Part shown: positions 25,560-37,324 of the stretch, piece after piece | Numbering within the stretch: the first letter of the stretch is position 1 | Layout: each line of letters opens with the position of its first letter | Source: Tanypteryx hageni | Lineage: Eukaryota > Arthropoda > Insecta > Odonata > Petaluridae | Direction of reading: 5' to 3' | NCBI GenBank assembly: GCA_028673005.1 | Contig: CM054115.1 | Coordinates: forward strand, 193,076,370-193,140,369 | Length of the DNA: 64,000 nt | Notes under the pieces: model-generated | Told to the model about the DNA's origin: nothing | Seen by the model: the letters and a program-made list of their open reading frames with translations, nothing else | Database searches by the model: none | Program-made: the position numbers and the translations under genes

Positions 25560-27500
25560 ATTAACACAAATTCGGCCGGAATGCGATGTCTTTAACATTT
25601 TAAAATAATTTACCAGCGCAACTTTCACTCGAGATTTACACAATTTCACGTAGAAAGAAATGGAGATTCTTATTTTTACTTTCTATTCTTTTGTTTAATT
25701 TGTGTTTGCTCATATTTTAAGTTTATATTCAATTTTCTCCGGTTTTTCAACATTTCAATTATTGATCTCGGAATTTTACATTATAGACTCGGACTTTCAA
25801 GTGCATTTGCACTAATCTTACAATGAAATAAATGCATTGAAAATTTATGTGAAAAGTTTCGTGTAAATATAAAATAAATGAAATTCGTAGTGAAGAATAG
25901 AAACGGTTTCAATGCATTATAATAATGGACAATTTAACATTTCAAATAGAAAGATATTTCATTCATATATTAAAAATATCGTTTCGTTTGAAAGTTTTAT
26001 TGTGCAGTTTAAGCAAATTACTAAATTGATAATATATGTGATTAATTTCTTTCGATATTGACGCGTGGCCGGTGCATTGATTACTTAATATTAAAAAAAA
26101 CACAGAGCATACGATATGTTGTGCCATCAGAAATAGTGAATAAAACGATATATATTCTGTACCGGTAGACTAAATCATTTATGTATATGCTTTTGGTTAT
26201 GAAAATGGTGTGTAATATTTAAGAGGGTAAATAAAAGTGGTTCAAATAATAACACTCTTTGTAACAATTTTTTGTCATAGGAACTATCGCATTGCGTCAC
26301 TTCAGGCAAGGGTCTGTAGATGTTTGCAGGAAGTAATTCAACTGTCTTTTAGTATACTATTTTGGAACTTCTCTATCTCGAATCTCAAAGGAAAGCAAAA
26401 ATTATTCGAGTTACGGAATTATATTTTTTCATTTTTCTTTAATTGAATTGACATCAAGTTTATTCCTATAAACATATAACTCTAATTTTCAATATCATGC
26501 GTATTATGAAAACATCATCACCAATGTTTTCTTCCGATAATATGTAAGATTTTACTCTATCCAAAACACTATTTGTATCACGCACTGTGATTGAGGGTAT
26601 CATAGATAATTGCAATTCTCACGTACTGCTGAAAGCACAAACATGACGATTAAATTTGGGATATCGACTATAGGAAGGATCGAATAGGTTTGTTTTCCCT
26701 AGGACTATAAGGGATCACAATCGGAGAATCAACCCTGATAGCAGTAACGGTCAAACGTGAAAAGTAATTTAATGCTGTCTTTTGTAGTTTTTCGAGAAAT
26801 TTTAACACTTTTCAATAGTTGAATATAATGGCGTCATACCTATTTCTCAATACCATACCATAATCATACCATAACCTTAACACAAAATATACTAATTTTC
26901 CATATATTTAATTTATTGGGTATTGTCTTAATTATGATTATTCTTATTGCTCATGCAGTGTGATATGAGTCACGAAACTTGAAATACGAAACTTGGACAC
27001 GAGACGATTGCGGGAGAATTTTGAAATTACGGATAGTTGCCTTAATTTCACGGAAAATTATAAATACTGCTATTACTCATGGAATTTATTATTTAATACA
27101 TATAGGCTCCCTGTGACTGAAGTACTGTTGCCCTGTAGATTCGATGGTTTATTTACGAGTTAATATCATGGTGTATGGTGATTTCTTTAAGCTCTTGCAG
27201 TATGTTAGCACCGACTACTCGTATAGAATAAGGCTTGAGATGACAATAAAATCCCAAGGTTCAACAATGATACGGTCGGAAAGGCAACATATCGCTAAAA
27301 AGCTTAAATTCTTCCAATGAATATGATTTAAACGTATAATATAATAGCTTTTACTATAAGACGAACATTCCTATCAAATTTCAATCCTCTACCTAATCGG
27401 AATGTCTGTTAAAATAGCGTTACAGTCAGTCGCAAATAGTTCTCGGTCGAGCGTGAGGGGCAAACGTAGCTTATTTTTTAAATGCATAACTTTCATCAAA
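25560..27500. other. No recognised feature
   Basis: AT-rich sequence with short frames only. An isolated GGTTCGATACC B-box-like word at about 25524 has no convincing partner. Confidence 0.4.
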
Positions 27501-27514
27501 ATTACTAACGAATG

Positions 27515-27575
27515 ATTTGGTGTAATGCTTAGCACGTTTGGCTATGGAGCTGAGGTTATAAGGTTCGATTCCCTA
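27515..27575 (+). repeat. tRNA-derived SINE head (A and B boxes)
   Basis: A Pol III A-box-like sequence, TGGTGTAATGCTTAGCACG (27518-27536), is followed at tRNA-like spacing by a near-perfect B box, AGGTTCGATTCCC (27561-27573). No clean cloverleaf acceptor stem closes around it, which points to a SINE or tRNA relic, not a working tRNA gene. Confidence 0.5.
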
Positions 27576-28497
27576 AATTGAAAGATATTTTTGTTGGCTA
27601 ATTTTTGAAAAGAGATAAAAGAAAACATGTATGTATACGTATATCGAAATATAGTAGAAAAGTTCATATAAAATTTAGTAAAAAGCTCATTCAAAGATAT
27701 TTACGATGACGCTGTCTAAGCAGAGTGTGCTCGGATCGCATGAGAAATATGCTCTAGAGAATTTAGTCGTCCAGTTCGGAGCAACCTGCATACCGATATT
27801 AAAAATCTAGCAACCCTGAGGACGGCCCGGTCAGTAACACGGGGTAGGTTCACCTCAAGTCGTACGAAGAGGAGTTATCCAGTGTGACAGAATTAGACTT
27901 CTGGTAAATATTTGTTTTACATTTTTGTAATTCGTTTTCATTTAGAATTTTGTATATTCGATGATATACTTCTATATATACATACTAGTGTGCCTCAAAA
28001 ATCTTTTTGTATCAAAATGGGAATTTTCATCTAAAAAAACTAGGTAAATGATTAATACTTTCATAATCATTTCAAAATTACAATTATAAATTTAATTACT
28101 ATTTCGATAAAACTACGAAATATATAATATTATATATATTTATGATACTATTTGTTTTACAGAGGTGCTATCCATTTCAATTTAGGATTCCCTCAATTTG
28201 AGAACGTCAATCGATCAATTTTCATTTGCCACATTTGAAAAAATGTAAATACGGAGTATAGAATTCCACCTATCAGCTATTGTTAATTTTTCACTGGAAA
28301 TATATTATTAATATAAAATTTGTTTTTAATTCGTTTTTATACTTGCACTTATTTTTAACAAATTCTATTTATCATTTTTGTGGGAGTATGTTATTATAGC
28401 TTGTATGGTTGTATTAGGTATGGCCAATAATTTTTATAAGTACTTTATTATAGATAAACGTTTTTGACATAAAAACCTATATTATTACAGATGATAA

Positions 28498-29240
28498 TTA
28501 AAGTATGGATTTTTCGGGTTTAAAAAAATTCATATGGAGGGTAAATATCGGATTTTATTTTTTTTCTTTTCTTTCGGCTTAAAATTTGGTATAAATAAGT
28601 TAAACATTTTTAGAGGTTTTAAAAAAATTCAAACGTAATTTTCGGATTTTATTATTTTGTAATTCGGATAAAATGATTTTTAAATAAAAATCTTGTTTAA
28701 AAATTTAAAAGTTTTATCTACAATAGTAACTTTTTATTATATACATTGAGTTTGGTTGAGAGTGTAATATCTTGTGCTAAACGCCTCCAGGTGCAGAGGA
28801 ACACCTCTCAGGCTGCATAAATATCCTGCTTCCCGTTCATCGACTTTTGAAAACACAGCAGATATTAGTGAGGTGATTTTACTTTGTAATGTTTTCAACT
28901 AACAGACACTTGGGCAGCGACTAGCTAAGGCGACGTCCTTGACTATTTGTTGCGCGAGCAAACCAAGGAGATTAAGATTGTGTTGCAAAGTAAGCTTGTG
29001 AATAAATTGTTTACAAATAGAATAAACAGATTGGTCACTAACATCTCGGACTGAATTCAAGTGCTGATGTGCCTACAAGCGTCAGAATAGATATTCTGAC
29101 ATCAAATCTAAAAAGAAATTGTTTAAAGAAAACTAATAATTTCGGGTATTTTTCGGGTTTTACCCGAACTTTAAAAAAAGGCAATCGGAGGGTGAAAGTC
29201 TGGTAACAATCGGGTAAAACCCGAAAAATCCATACCCTAA
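28498..29240 (+). mobile_element. hAT-derived non-autonomous element with 19-bp terminal inverted repeats
   Basis: GTATGGATTTTTCGGGTTT at 28503-28521 is repeated perfectly in reverse complement at 29217-29235, bounding ~740 bp. Inside, about 28790-28900, broken frames show a hAT C-terminal dimerisation pattern: Ala-Glu-Glu-His-Leu-Ser-Gly-Cys, then, in another frame, Ser-Arg-Ser-Ser-Thr-Phe-Glu-Asn-Thr-Ala-Asp. No exact 8-bp target duplication is visible; GATAAT occurs near both ends at shifted positions. Best read as an internally deleted hAT copy. Confidence 0.6.
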
Positions 29241-29249
29241 GGATAATAC

Positions 29250-30504
29250 GACGTTAATATTTGAAGAGTTCAAGAAACGAATCTTGGACAAGAATTCTGT
29301 GTGGTTTTATTTTTGCGAGAAAAATCTGTATATCTAAATGCAAGCTATGTCCAAAAACAATTAAATCCGCTGGAGGATGTATAAGTGTACTTCACGCATA
29401 TCTGAGAACCTGCGATAATATGAATCTGTTCAAAAGAAATGTCAGTGACGAATCAAGTTCAAATATAGCTGCAGGTAGCACAACGCACACGATGAACCAA
29501 AAAGTAAAAAAGATTACAATTTATTTTAGTAGTGACAATGATGAATCATTTCCTGCAGTTTTGGCTCGAATAACCGCTAGAGACGGGTTACCCATTAAAG
29601 TTTTCTGAACCTCCATAGATCTGAGAAAAACATTAATGACTCGATATTTTCGTGATATTCCAAAATCAACACATACAATTTAAAATATTGTTTTGGACTA
29701 TAGCAAAAAAGTACGTGCTTCTATGATAAATATTTTTTTCAGCTAAAAAACTAGAAGGAAAGAAGTTTAGATGAGTGGACATCTGTAAGAAACAGGCGAT
29801 ACTTAAATATTAACGTTCACTCAAGCACTAAAATTTAGAACCTTGGATTGGTTCGAATACATGGAGCTATGCCGGAGAAAAGATTTGTTCAACTTCCTGA
29901 AAGCAAACTGAAGGATCATAACCTATGCATTAATAACGATATTGTGTGTATTACCACAGATGGTGCATCGGTCGTGAAAAAGATTGATAGGCTGTTGACT
30001 GCAGAGCAACAGCTTTGTTAGGCGCATGGCATCCAGGTAGCTGTGATTGATGTCCTGTACAAAAGAAAAAAATGATGAAGACGTTTCAACACCTGAACAG
30101 CCTGAATTTGAGACAGAGTGAAAACGGGGAAAAAGTCGTTTTAGAAGATGATAGCATAAAAATATAACACAGTGACCAACCAAGTTCCAAAGAAGCTTCG
30201 TGTGAACTTATTAACCCACACAAATTTGAAAAGTCGTCTAACTGTTTAGATACCCATAAAAAAATTACCAAGTTCTTCAAAGTATATGAAATCAGAATAT
30301 GGAAAAGATCTCGCATTAGTTGTAGACTCGAAAACTCGTTTGAACAGATTGCTTGCTGTCCTTGAGCGTTTTGATAAACCTAAATATTGCATTCAAAAAG
30401 ATTTGATTGACGTGAATAAAGCTTCTAAAAATGTATTGTCCCATTCCAAAAAAGATCACGACAGATATATAGAAATAAACCAAACAATTTTCAAAATCTT
30501 TTAG
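29250..30504 (+). pseudogene. hAT transposase remnant with BED zinc finger
   Basis: Pieces of a hAT (ZBED-type) transposase lie in order on the plus strand but in shifting frames. A BED-finger stretch contains Lys-Cys-Lys-Leu-Cys-Pro-Lys-Thr-Ile-Lys (about 29337). Next comes Leu-Ala-Arg-Ile-Thr-Ala-Arg-Asp-Gly-Leu-Pro (29560-29595), a catalytic-core stretch Ile-Thr-Thr-Asp-Gly-Ala-Ser (about 29950), His-Gly-Ile-Gln-Val-Ala-Val (about 30028), and a 72-codon frame (30286-30504) resembling the Thr-Arg-x-Asn-x-Leu-Leu-x-x-Leu-Glu-Arg-Phe block. Multiple frameshifts and stops make it dead. It lies just after the 3' end of a hAT-derived deletion copy. Confidence 0.8.
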
Positions 30505-30944
30505 ATAAAAAAGTTTAAACTAACAATTGTGCCTACAATATAATTATATTTCGTCGTTTTTAATTAATATAAACAATCCAAATAAGAATTCTAATAAAAT
30601 GTTATATATCATCAGATTATCATTTATCAGATTTCTTTGATCTCCCATAAAGAGTTTTGTGAACCATTTATATCTAATAATTTGAAAATTGATAGAAGAA
30701 AATGGAAATTAAACATATAATTATTTTATATGAACTTAATTTCGCTTCACATATTTCAATCGAGAAGTCCATATTCTATTAACGACGGAGGAAAATCCGC
30801 GCACTTTTTAATCTATCCGAAAACTCTCTTCTTAGTAGTTTCAAATACAAAATCGGCTTCAAAGTGTAAGTAATTTGCCGCCACACATTGATTAAAAATT
30901 GACCACTTGCGCTCCGTTGACTGGAATTAATTCTGACCTCCAGT

Positions 30945-31070
30945 AATTGATAAAGAGAGGGAGATAGAGAGAGGGAGGTAAAGAGAGAGGGAGGTAGAGA
31001 GAGAGGGAGGTAGAGGGAGAGGGAGGGAGAGTGGGAGAGATGGGAGAGAGAGCGGGAGGGAAAGCAATAG
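30945..31070. repeat. (GA)n / GGGAGGTAGAGAGA tract
   Basis: Purine-rich plus strand with three to four GGGAGGTAGAGAGA-like units. Confidence 0.85.
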
Positions 31071-31079
31071 CATCAACGT

Positions 31080-31860
31080 GACCCCTCGAAAGCTCCCCAC
31101 CCTGGAAACATTCCTGTGCGTTAAAATCTCATTAAGATTTTTGCATTTATTTCGCATAAAACCAGTATTATTTTAGAGTAACAACCCAGAGCTTAATTTT
31201 ACGAATAATTTAAGAGCAGTAAACGACTTTTGGGAATGAAACACCACAAAAGGAATCGATAAAGGTGACTGCCTCACGTTTAAATTAAGCCGCACAATGT
31301 AAAATTATAAGCAGCGTCACCTGATCTCAATAACTCTTTTTATGGAAGGGTGTATTCGCAGTGTGTTCAGATTAAATTGTGCGTAATGGTTGTCTTCCAT
31401 AATCTGACTCGTATTTCCTTTTAAGTATTTAATATTCTCTCTGGTATTAACAAGACTGGAAAGATGTACTCCACGCCGGAATACACAGAGTTTATAAATG
31501 CGTTATTTGAGATTTCACAATGTTCTCAATGTTTTTTGCTCAGATGAGTATTTAATGAGAGCCAGAAACGATAGACTTCCGTATTTCAATTAGAAACTAA
31601 TAAAAAAATGCGTTCTATTGTAATTCGGTTACTATGAAGAAATATCGTCTACTTTTGCTAAAATAAAGCATTTATATGAAATCCCACACAATTCGCTTGA
31701 GACAAAGATTAGCTATCTAGACGCAGTAAGACACAAAGTGCCGCAACTTTGACAAGCATACTATATTCTTTCTTTAAAAGGAGTTTTTATTATGATCGGA
31801 TTTTTAAGTTTCATTCTTTTATGTATATATCTATAAATAAAAGATGATATTGACATATAA
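31080..31860. other. No recognised feature
   Basis: AT-rich sequence between the purine tract and the 3' tail of the LINE copy. Confidence 0.45.
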
Positions 31861-33745
31861 TTATTTATTATTTATTATTTAATTAAAAATTTCACATACA
31901 GCATTCGCCATTTTAGAGTGAAATATATAACATCATGAGTATAACTAAAAGCGAATAAAAAACAGGGAAAAAACAGAGAATAATAATAATAATAAGAATA
32001 CAACACGAAAGAGAAAAGGGAAAATAACACTGCGGATAGAGCACAAAGAAATTAGAGGTGAGAATGAGGTAAATGAGCTCTAGAACCTTTGATAAATGAT
32101 TTACAGGAAAGGATAAACGGATCTATGTGGGAAGGTAGATAATTAAATAGGGTAGGAAGACGGAAAAAAAGAGAGCGCCTAATATTAGATAACCTTGTGG
32201 TTGGAATGTGGAGTAAATCCATAGAGCGTGTTGTTCTAGAGGGTACTCGTAAACCGAAAGAGGCCAAGAGTTCTGGACTGTCTATATTAGAGTTTAAAAT
32301 GTTATAACATAAGGAGAGGTCAGATTTTTGTCGAGATACCGAAAATTGGTCTAGGGACAAGGCCGTTAGGATGGCTTCCTTAGAGGAAGTCCGGAGAGAG
32401 GGTATACGATATTTAACTATTCTAACAAAGAAATTTAGTACGCAATCAAGAGAAGAAAGATTAGAGGCTGCAGCCATAGACCAAATAGGGGAAGCATAAT
32501 TCACAACTGGGAAGACTAATGTGGAAAAGTATAATTTAAGGGAAGCTGCATCCTTTATGTCCGTAAATCTGTATAATATTCCTAGTAGGGACATAGCTTT
32601 GCGTTTTGTTGCAGTTATGTGTGCTGTGAAGTTTAACTTATTATCAATTAATACCCCTAGGTCCTTCTGAAGAATGGTTCTGGGTAATAAAATAGAGTCA
32701 ATTGTGTAGTTAAATTCTAAAGGATTTTTGCGAAGAGTTACGGTCATTACGGTGGATTTGTTTGGGTTTAATCGAAGAGAAGAATCAGAACACCAGTTGG
32801 TTACGATGTTGAGTGCCTGTTGAAGTATTAAGCTGTCTTCAGCGGAGTGAATTTGCCTAAATATTTTGCAGTCATCTGCATACATAAGTATTTCGGCTTG
32901 AGAGGGACGTAATTGAGATGATAAGTCATCAATAAAAAGGTTAAACAAAATGGGGGCAAGAACACTGCCCTGAGGAACACCTGAAGGAACAATTGACCAA
33001 TTTGAAGTATGGCCTGAAAGAATGACTCGCTGATATCTGTTATTTAAAAAACTACGTAATAGCAGAAGGAAATTTCCATGCAAGTTGAAGCGGTGACTAA
33101 GCTTATTAAGTAGATGGTTGTGATTCAAAGAATCAAAAGCCTTAGAGAAATCAAGGAATATTGTATCTAGTTGTCAATTATTTTCTAAGGCTTCCACGGA
33201 GTGCTTTTGGAAAGCAGCTAGATTTGACAAACAAGAGCGGCCCGGAACAAAGCCATGTTGTTTGGTGGATAAGTGCGGAGAAGTAAAATAAAAGAGGCGG
33301 TTTAAAATAATTTTTTCACAAATTGAAGAAAGAATTGGAAGTAAAGAAATTGGTCGGTAATTTGTAACGTCCGATTTGGAACCTGATTTATGAATCGGAA
33401 TAATATTCGCACGTTTCCATTGAGAGGGAAAGAGACCTAAGGAGTAGCATCTGTTGAAAATTATACTCAATGGAATAAAGAGAGAAGAAGCACAGTTGCG
33501 TAAAAATACAGGACTTAGTCCATCAGGGCCTATAGAGCGATGTGGATTAATTTTGCATAGGAATTCATAGACTTCACATGGAGAAGTTTGTAAATCAGAT
33601 AATGTAAAATTAGAAGCTACATGATGCAAGTGTGGGTCTTCAAACTCACTGGAGATGTTACGAGGGAGAACAAAGCATTCGTTAAAAAAATTGTTAAAAA
33701 GTTCCGGTCTATTGAGTCCCACAGCTAGACGAGGGCCATTAAAAA
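31861..33745 (-). mobile_element. Jockey/CR1-type LINE, 5'-truncated, left copy with 3' end
   Basis: Minus-strand LINE starting inside the reverse transcriptase near 33745. A 182-codon piece (33722-33174) carries Gly-Pro-Asp-Gly-Leu-Ser-Pro and Tyr-Arg-Pro-Ile-Ser-Leu-Leu-Pro. One in-frame TGA then precedes the catalytic segment (33128-32052) with Gly-Val-Pro-Gln-Gly-Ser, Tyr-Ala-Asp-Asp and the usual C-terminal region. A ~190-bp 3' UTR follows and ends in an (AATAAT)-type tail at 31861-31885. The part from 33745 to 32358 is inside the palindrome arm and reappears at 49381-50768; the last ~500 bp exist only here. Only the single stop prevents a continuous reverse transcriptase, so it inserted fairly recently. 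It is a different family from the LINE at 22-24 kb. Confidence 0.85.
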
Positions 33746-33843
33746 CTATATCTGGTATTTGGAGAATAATAAAATTTTAAAGTTCTAACATTGAACCATT
33801 CCCGTAATCCTGACTATTTAATTTTAAAAATATCTACGAAAAT

Positions 33844-34087
33844 TTATAATATTGATTTTTCAGGAAACTCATTTACTCCGAGCACGACACATGCCACATA
33901 ATCACCACATTTTACATAATCACTGAGACGGACTGTCTCATTCACACTGCTCTCTGGTAATTCACAAGATACTTCAAAATTAAAAAACGATACGGCCCTT
34001 TTAAAATAATTCTGGCGCTGACACAAGACAGTCGAATACAACATAATAAGTAGTAGTGCATTTGTTCGTTTCAGCACAGTCTGCCAT
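33844..34087 (-). pseudogene. Small frameshifted ORF pair (left copy)
   Basis: Mirror image of 49039-49282; see the annotation there. An ATG at 34087 opens 28 codons ending in TAA. An overlapping frame continues to 33844 after an A/T-rich stretch where a one-base shift would join the two. I recognise no family. A palindromic ATGACGTCAT, a CRE-like word, lies upstream at 34129-34138. The TAA and frame change are present in both arms, so they predate the inverted duplication. Confidence 0.4.
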
Positions 34088-34281
34088 TTTTAATGTGATA
34101 TTATAAAGATAAACAAATGATAAACCTAATGACGTCATAACAAAAGACGATCGTAATGTGCAATGTTAGGTTAGCACTTGGTTGGCGGCGGATTCGAATC
34201 GAATTAAACTTTCTGGATTGGTATTTTTGGATGGCGGTGGATTTGAGTACGTTAAAATGAAGCGAAATATTGATCAAGTTT

Positions 34282-34611
34282 TTATTTCCAATAAAATAAA
34301 ATCATTATTACTTTATAAAATACACACAACGCAAATAACAATCTTTTTTTCAAAGGAGGTAGTCCATCGATATGAATTTCTCCTTTATTGTAGTGTTCCA
34401 GGTATGGCTGATATCGTTCCCTCTGACGCCGATCTTCTAATTCGGGAAATGTGGCGGTTTTCTGATGGATGTCACGTGGATGATACAATTCAATATAATC
34501 AAAAGGTATCAATTTCAGATCCTCCAATTTCATCGTCTTCCAACCACGTTTATGATAGGTTTGAATAGCAGACCCAACTTTATGTATGATTGCGAGTTGT
34601 TTTAAGTCCAT
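34282..34611 (-). CDS. Orphan ORF, 109 residues (left copy)
   Basis: Identical mirror copy of 48515-48844. Starts with ATG in an AT-rich leader and ends in TAA overlapping an AATAAA signal. I do not recognise the protein: a charged, Tyr/His-rich body with an Arg-Arg-Gln-Arg-Glu-Arg stretch, then a hydrophobic C-terminal segment. It lies between the orphan tandem gene and the small ORF pair, in the same orientation as the polymerase of this arm. Confidence 0.5.
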   Translation of the reverse strand: MDLKQLAIIHKVGSAIQTYHKRGWKTMKLEDLKLIPFDYIELYHPRDIHQKTATFPELEDRRQRERYQPYLEHYNKGEIHIDGLPPLKKRLLFALCVFYKVIMILFYWK

Positions 34612-35121
34612 AATTGAAAATTAATTATTTTCAAATCAATGATTGCTTAGATTGATAATATATTAATAATTATTAAAAATAAATTAAATTACCTTTGGAG
34701 AGCGATCTGATGCGTGGAATATCTGGATGCGTCTTTCTTCGAAAAACTTACTTTATGCATGCGACCGTCCTCTGCCGAGTCTCATCTATTTAGGTTACTA
34801 AGGAGTTTATGAATGAAAACACTTCGGGGTAGATGAAAAAACAGGTTTTCAGTCCAGCTATTGCACCCGAGTGGTGGATGTGTCTAGGTCACTAACTTCT
34901 GGTAGTAAAAAAAAATAAGATCTACGGTCTCGCAGTCAAACGTCGGTTTTGCTCGAGCGTCTCGATAGAGAAAGTCATGTTTAATACCTGGGTAGGATAG
35001 GATATTGGCCTCTGGTTGTTTTAAAAAAACCTACGGTCAGGGCAGGTTTTATCAAGTAAATAACACACGAGATAAGTAAAAAATCGATTTATTTAACAAA
35101 AATATATGCAAAGTTAGTTTT

Positions 35122-35747
35122 TTACAAACATTGATCCATACTCATTCTATATTTATTATTAAACAACCTCCATGTCGGTTCATTGGTTATAGCCTCTTTT
35201 AATAACGACTTCACCAGTCCACTTTTCACCAAATCGTCTTTCTTTGCTTCGATAAGTTCTTTTCTGAAACCATCATCCAATAATTGAATGAGTCTTAACG
35301 TTATTATCACGTAAAAAATCTGTACGGTTTGAGGATAATATAAGCGTAAAAGTATTGTATAGAAATTATATCTTTTTTGTTCGAATAAATTAAGCCATTG
35401 ATCATTACTCAGAATGACTGCCCCTTTACCGATTTGAGTAAATTGCACACACAATTCACAAGTTTCACAATGATTAAACCCAACACTAACACTTTTCACT
35501 TTCTTATTATTCAGATAGTACACAGTTTCCTATAAGAGTTGATTGATTTCACAAATATTCTTCTTCCGCGATGACTTTGGGGGTGATGCGGGATCTGCTT
35601 GCAGACTGGATGGTGGTGGTGGCGATGACGATGGTGGTGATGATTGGATAACTTCGGTCGTGGAACACTTCTCCTCCGTTTCGGTAGAACTCCTGAACTG
35701 CTCGAACTCTTTATAGCGAAAGACTGTGTGGAGTTTATATATTTCAA
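35122..35747 (-). pseudogene. Orphan tandem gene, outer copy B (left arm)
   Basis: Mirror of 47379-48004. It has a TATA-box-like start region, a frameshift in the low-complexity middle and a TAG in the next segment, then an intact 3' half of about 130 codons ending Met-Asp-Gln-Cys-Leu. AATAAA follows at 35093-35088. It differs from the right arm at 35474, where this arm encodes Asn and the other Ile. Unknown family; see the right-arm entry. Confidence 0.5.
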
Positions 35748-36481
35748 TATAACCTACTATAACTGATGGAGGGGTGGGTGGTAGGAGTGAAGGGGAAAGG
35801 TGTGAAAGTGGAAGGGGGAGCCTTAGAAGACTTAAATCCTCGGCGATTGGTTGCTTGTCCTAGATTGCATCATGCGTTGGAGTTGATTTCTATTCGAGTT
35901 CTGAGTGGGGTGGGGGAGGGGATAGAGCCTTTCAATATTTACATCTGCGTGTGTTTTGGGTTCTCCTCAGCGCGTCTTCGGTCGGTCGTTTACCCTTCTA
36001 AGCAGGTTTTCGACGAGCTAAGTAGGTCACCAACTTTTAGGCAAAGAAAAACCGGTTCTGAGTGGGGTGGGGAGGGGAAAAGGATTGGGGCCACAAATTA
36101 AAAAAGGGAAATTAAAAGACCTGCGGTTGCTCCAGCGTATCGATAGAGAAAGTCATGTTTAATACCTGGATAGGATATTGGCCTCTGGTTGTTTTAAAAA
36201 CCTACGGTCGGGGCAGGTTTTATCAAGTAAATAACACACGAGAACAGTAAAAAAATCGATTTATTTAACAAAAATATATGCAAAGTTAGTTTTTTTTTAC
36301 AAACATTGCTCCATACTCATTCTATATTTATTATTAAACAACCTCCATGTCGCTTCATTGGTTATAGCCTCTTTTAATAACGACTTCACCAGTCCACTTT
36401 TCGCCTAATCGTCTTTCTTTGCTTCGATAAGTTCTTTTCCGAAACCATCATCCAATAATTGAATGAGTCTTAACGTTATTA

Positions 36482-36928
36482 TTACGTCAAAATCTGTACG
36501 GTTTGAGGATAATATAAGCGTGAAAGATTTGTATAGAAATTATATCTTTTTTGTTCGAATAAATTAAGCCATTGATCATTACTCAGAATGACTGCCCCTT
36601 TACCGATTTGAGTAAATTGCACACACAATTCAAAAGTTTCACAATGATTAAACCCAACACTAACACTTTTCACTTTCTTATTATTCAGATAGTACACAGT
36701 TTCCAATAAGAGTTGATTGATTTCACAAATATTCTTCTTCCGCGATGACTTTGGGGGTGATGCGGGATCTGCTTGTAGACTGGATGGCGGTGGTGGCGAT
36801 GACGGTGGTGGTGATGATTGCAGATTGGATAACTTCGGTCTTGGAACACTTCTCCTCCGTTTCGGTAGAACTCCTGAACTGCTCGAACTCTTTATAGCGA
36901 AAGATTGCGTGGAGTTTATATATTTCAA
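36482..36928 (-). pseudogene. Orphan tandem gene, inner copy A (left arm)
   Basis: Mirror of 46198-46644. Open for 148 codons without any ATG. The 5' half is intact, with a TATATAAA at 36922-36915, and the 3' half is lost to a frameshift followed by a stop. It differs from the right arm at 36805 (Pro here, Ser there) and 36836. Its polyadenylation-type AATAAA is at 36265-36260. Unknown family. Confidence 0.5.
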
Positions 36929-37324
36929 TATAACCTACTATAACTGATGGAGGGGTGGTAAGAGTGAAGGGGAAAGGTGTGAAAGTGAAAGGGGGAGCCT
37001 TAGAAGTCTTAAATCCTCGGCGATTGGTTGCTTGTCCCAGATTGCATTATGCGGTGGAGTTGATTTATCTTCGAGCAGCAGTTTTGTAAATTCTTTGTCT
37101 CGCTTTCCAAAATTCGATGAACTTGACAGTCGTTGAGGTGGGGATGGGTGAATTGGGGAAATGAAATAGGTTAAGATTTTCGCGATTGATTTGCAGAGAG
37201 TGTAAAGACAGCAAAACTCTCCAAAAAGGTCAGAGTGATAACTTTGGAGTCGAAATGGATTTTCGGTGTAGGAAAATGGTTGGAGGAAAGAGATGATTTC
37301 GTTAATGAGAGGTGGATAACCTAT

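Noticed and set aside
25045..26430. Two stretches with CTCGAAT...ATTCGAG words (25049 and 26365) resembling pogo/Tigger-like transposon ends
   Set aside because: Each is self-complementary and both read in the same direction, so they do not form a proper inverted pair; no transposase between them.
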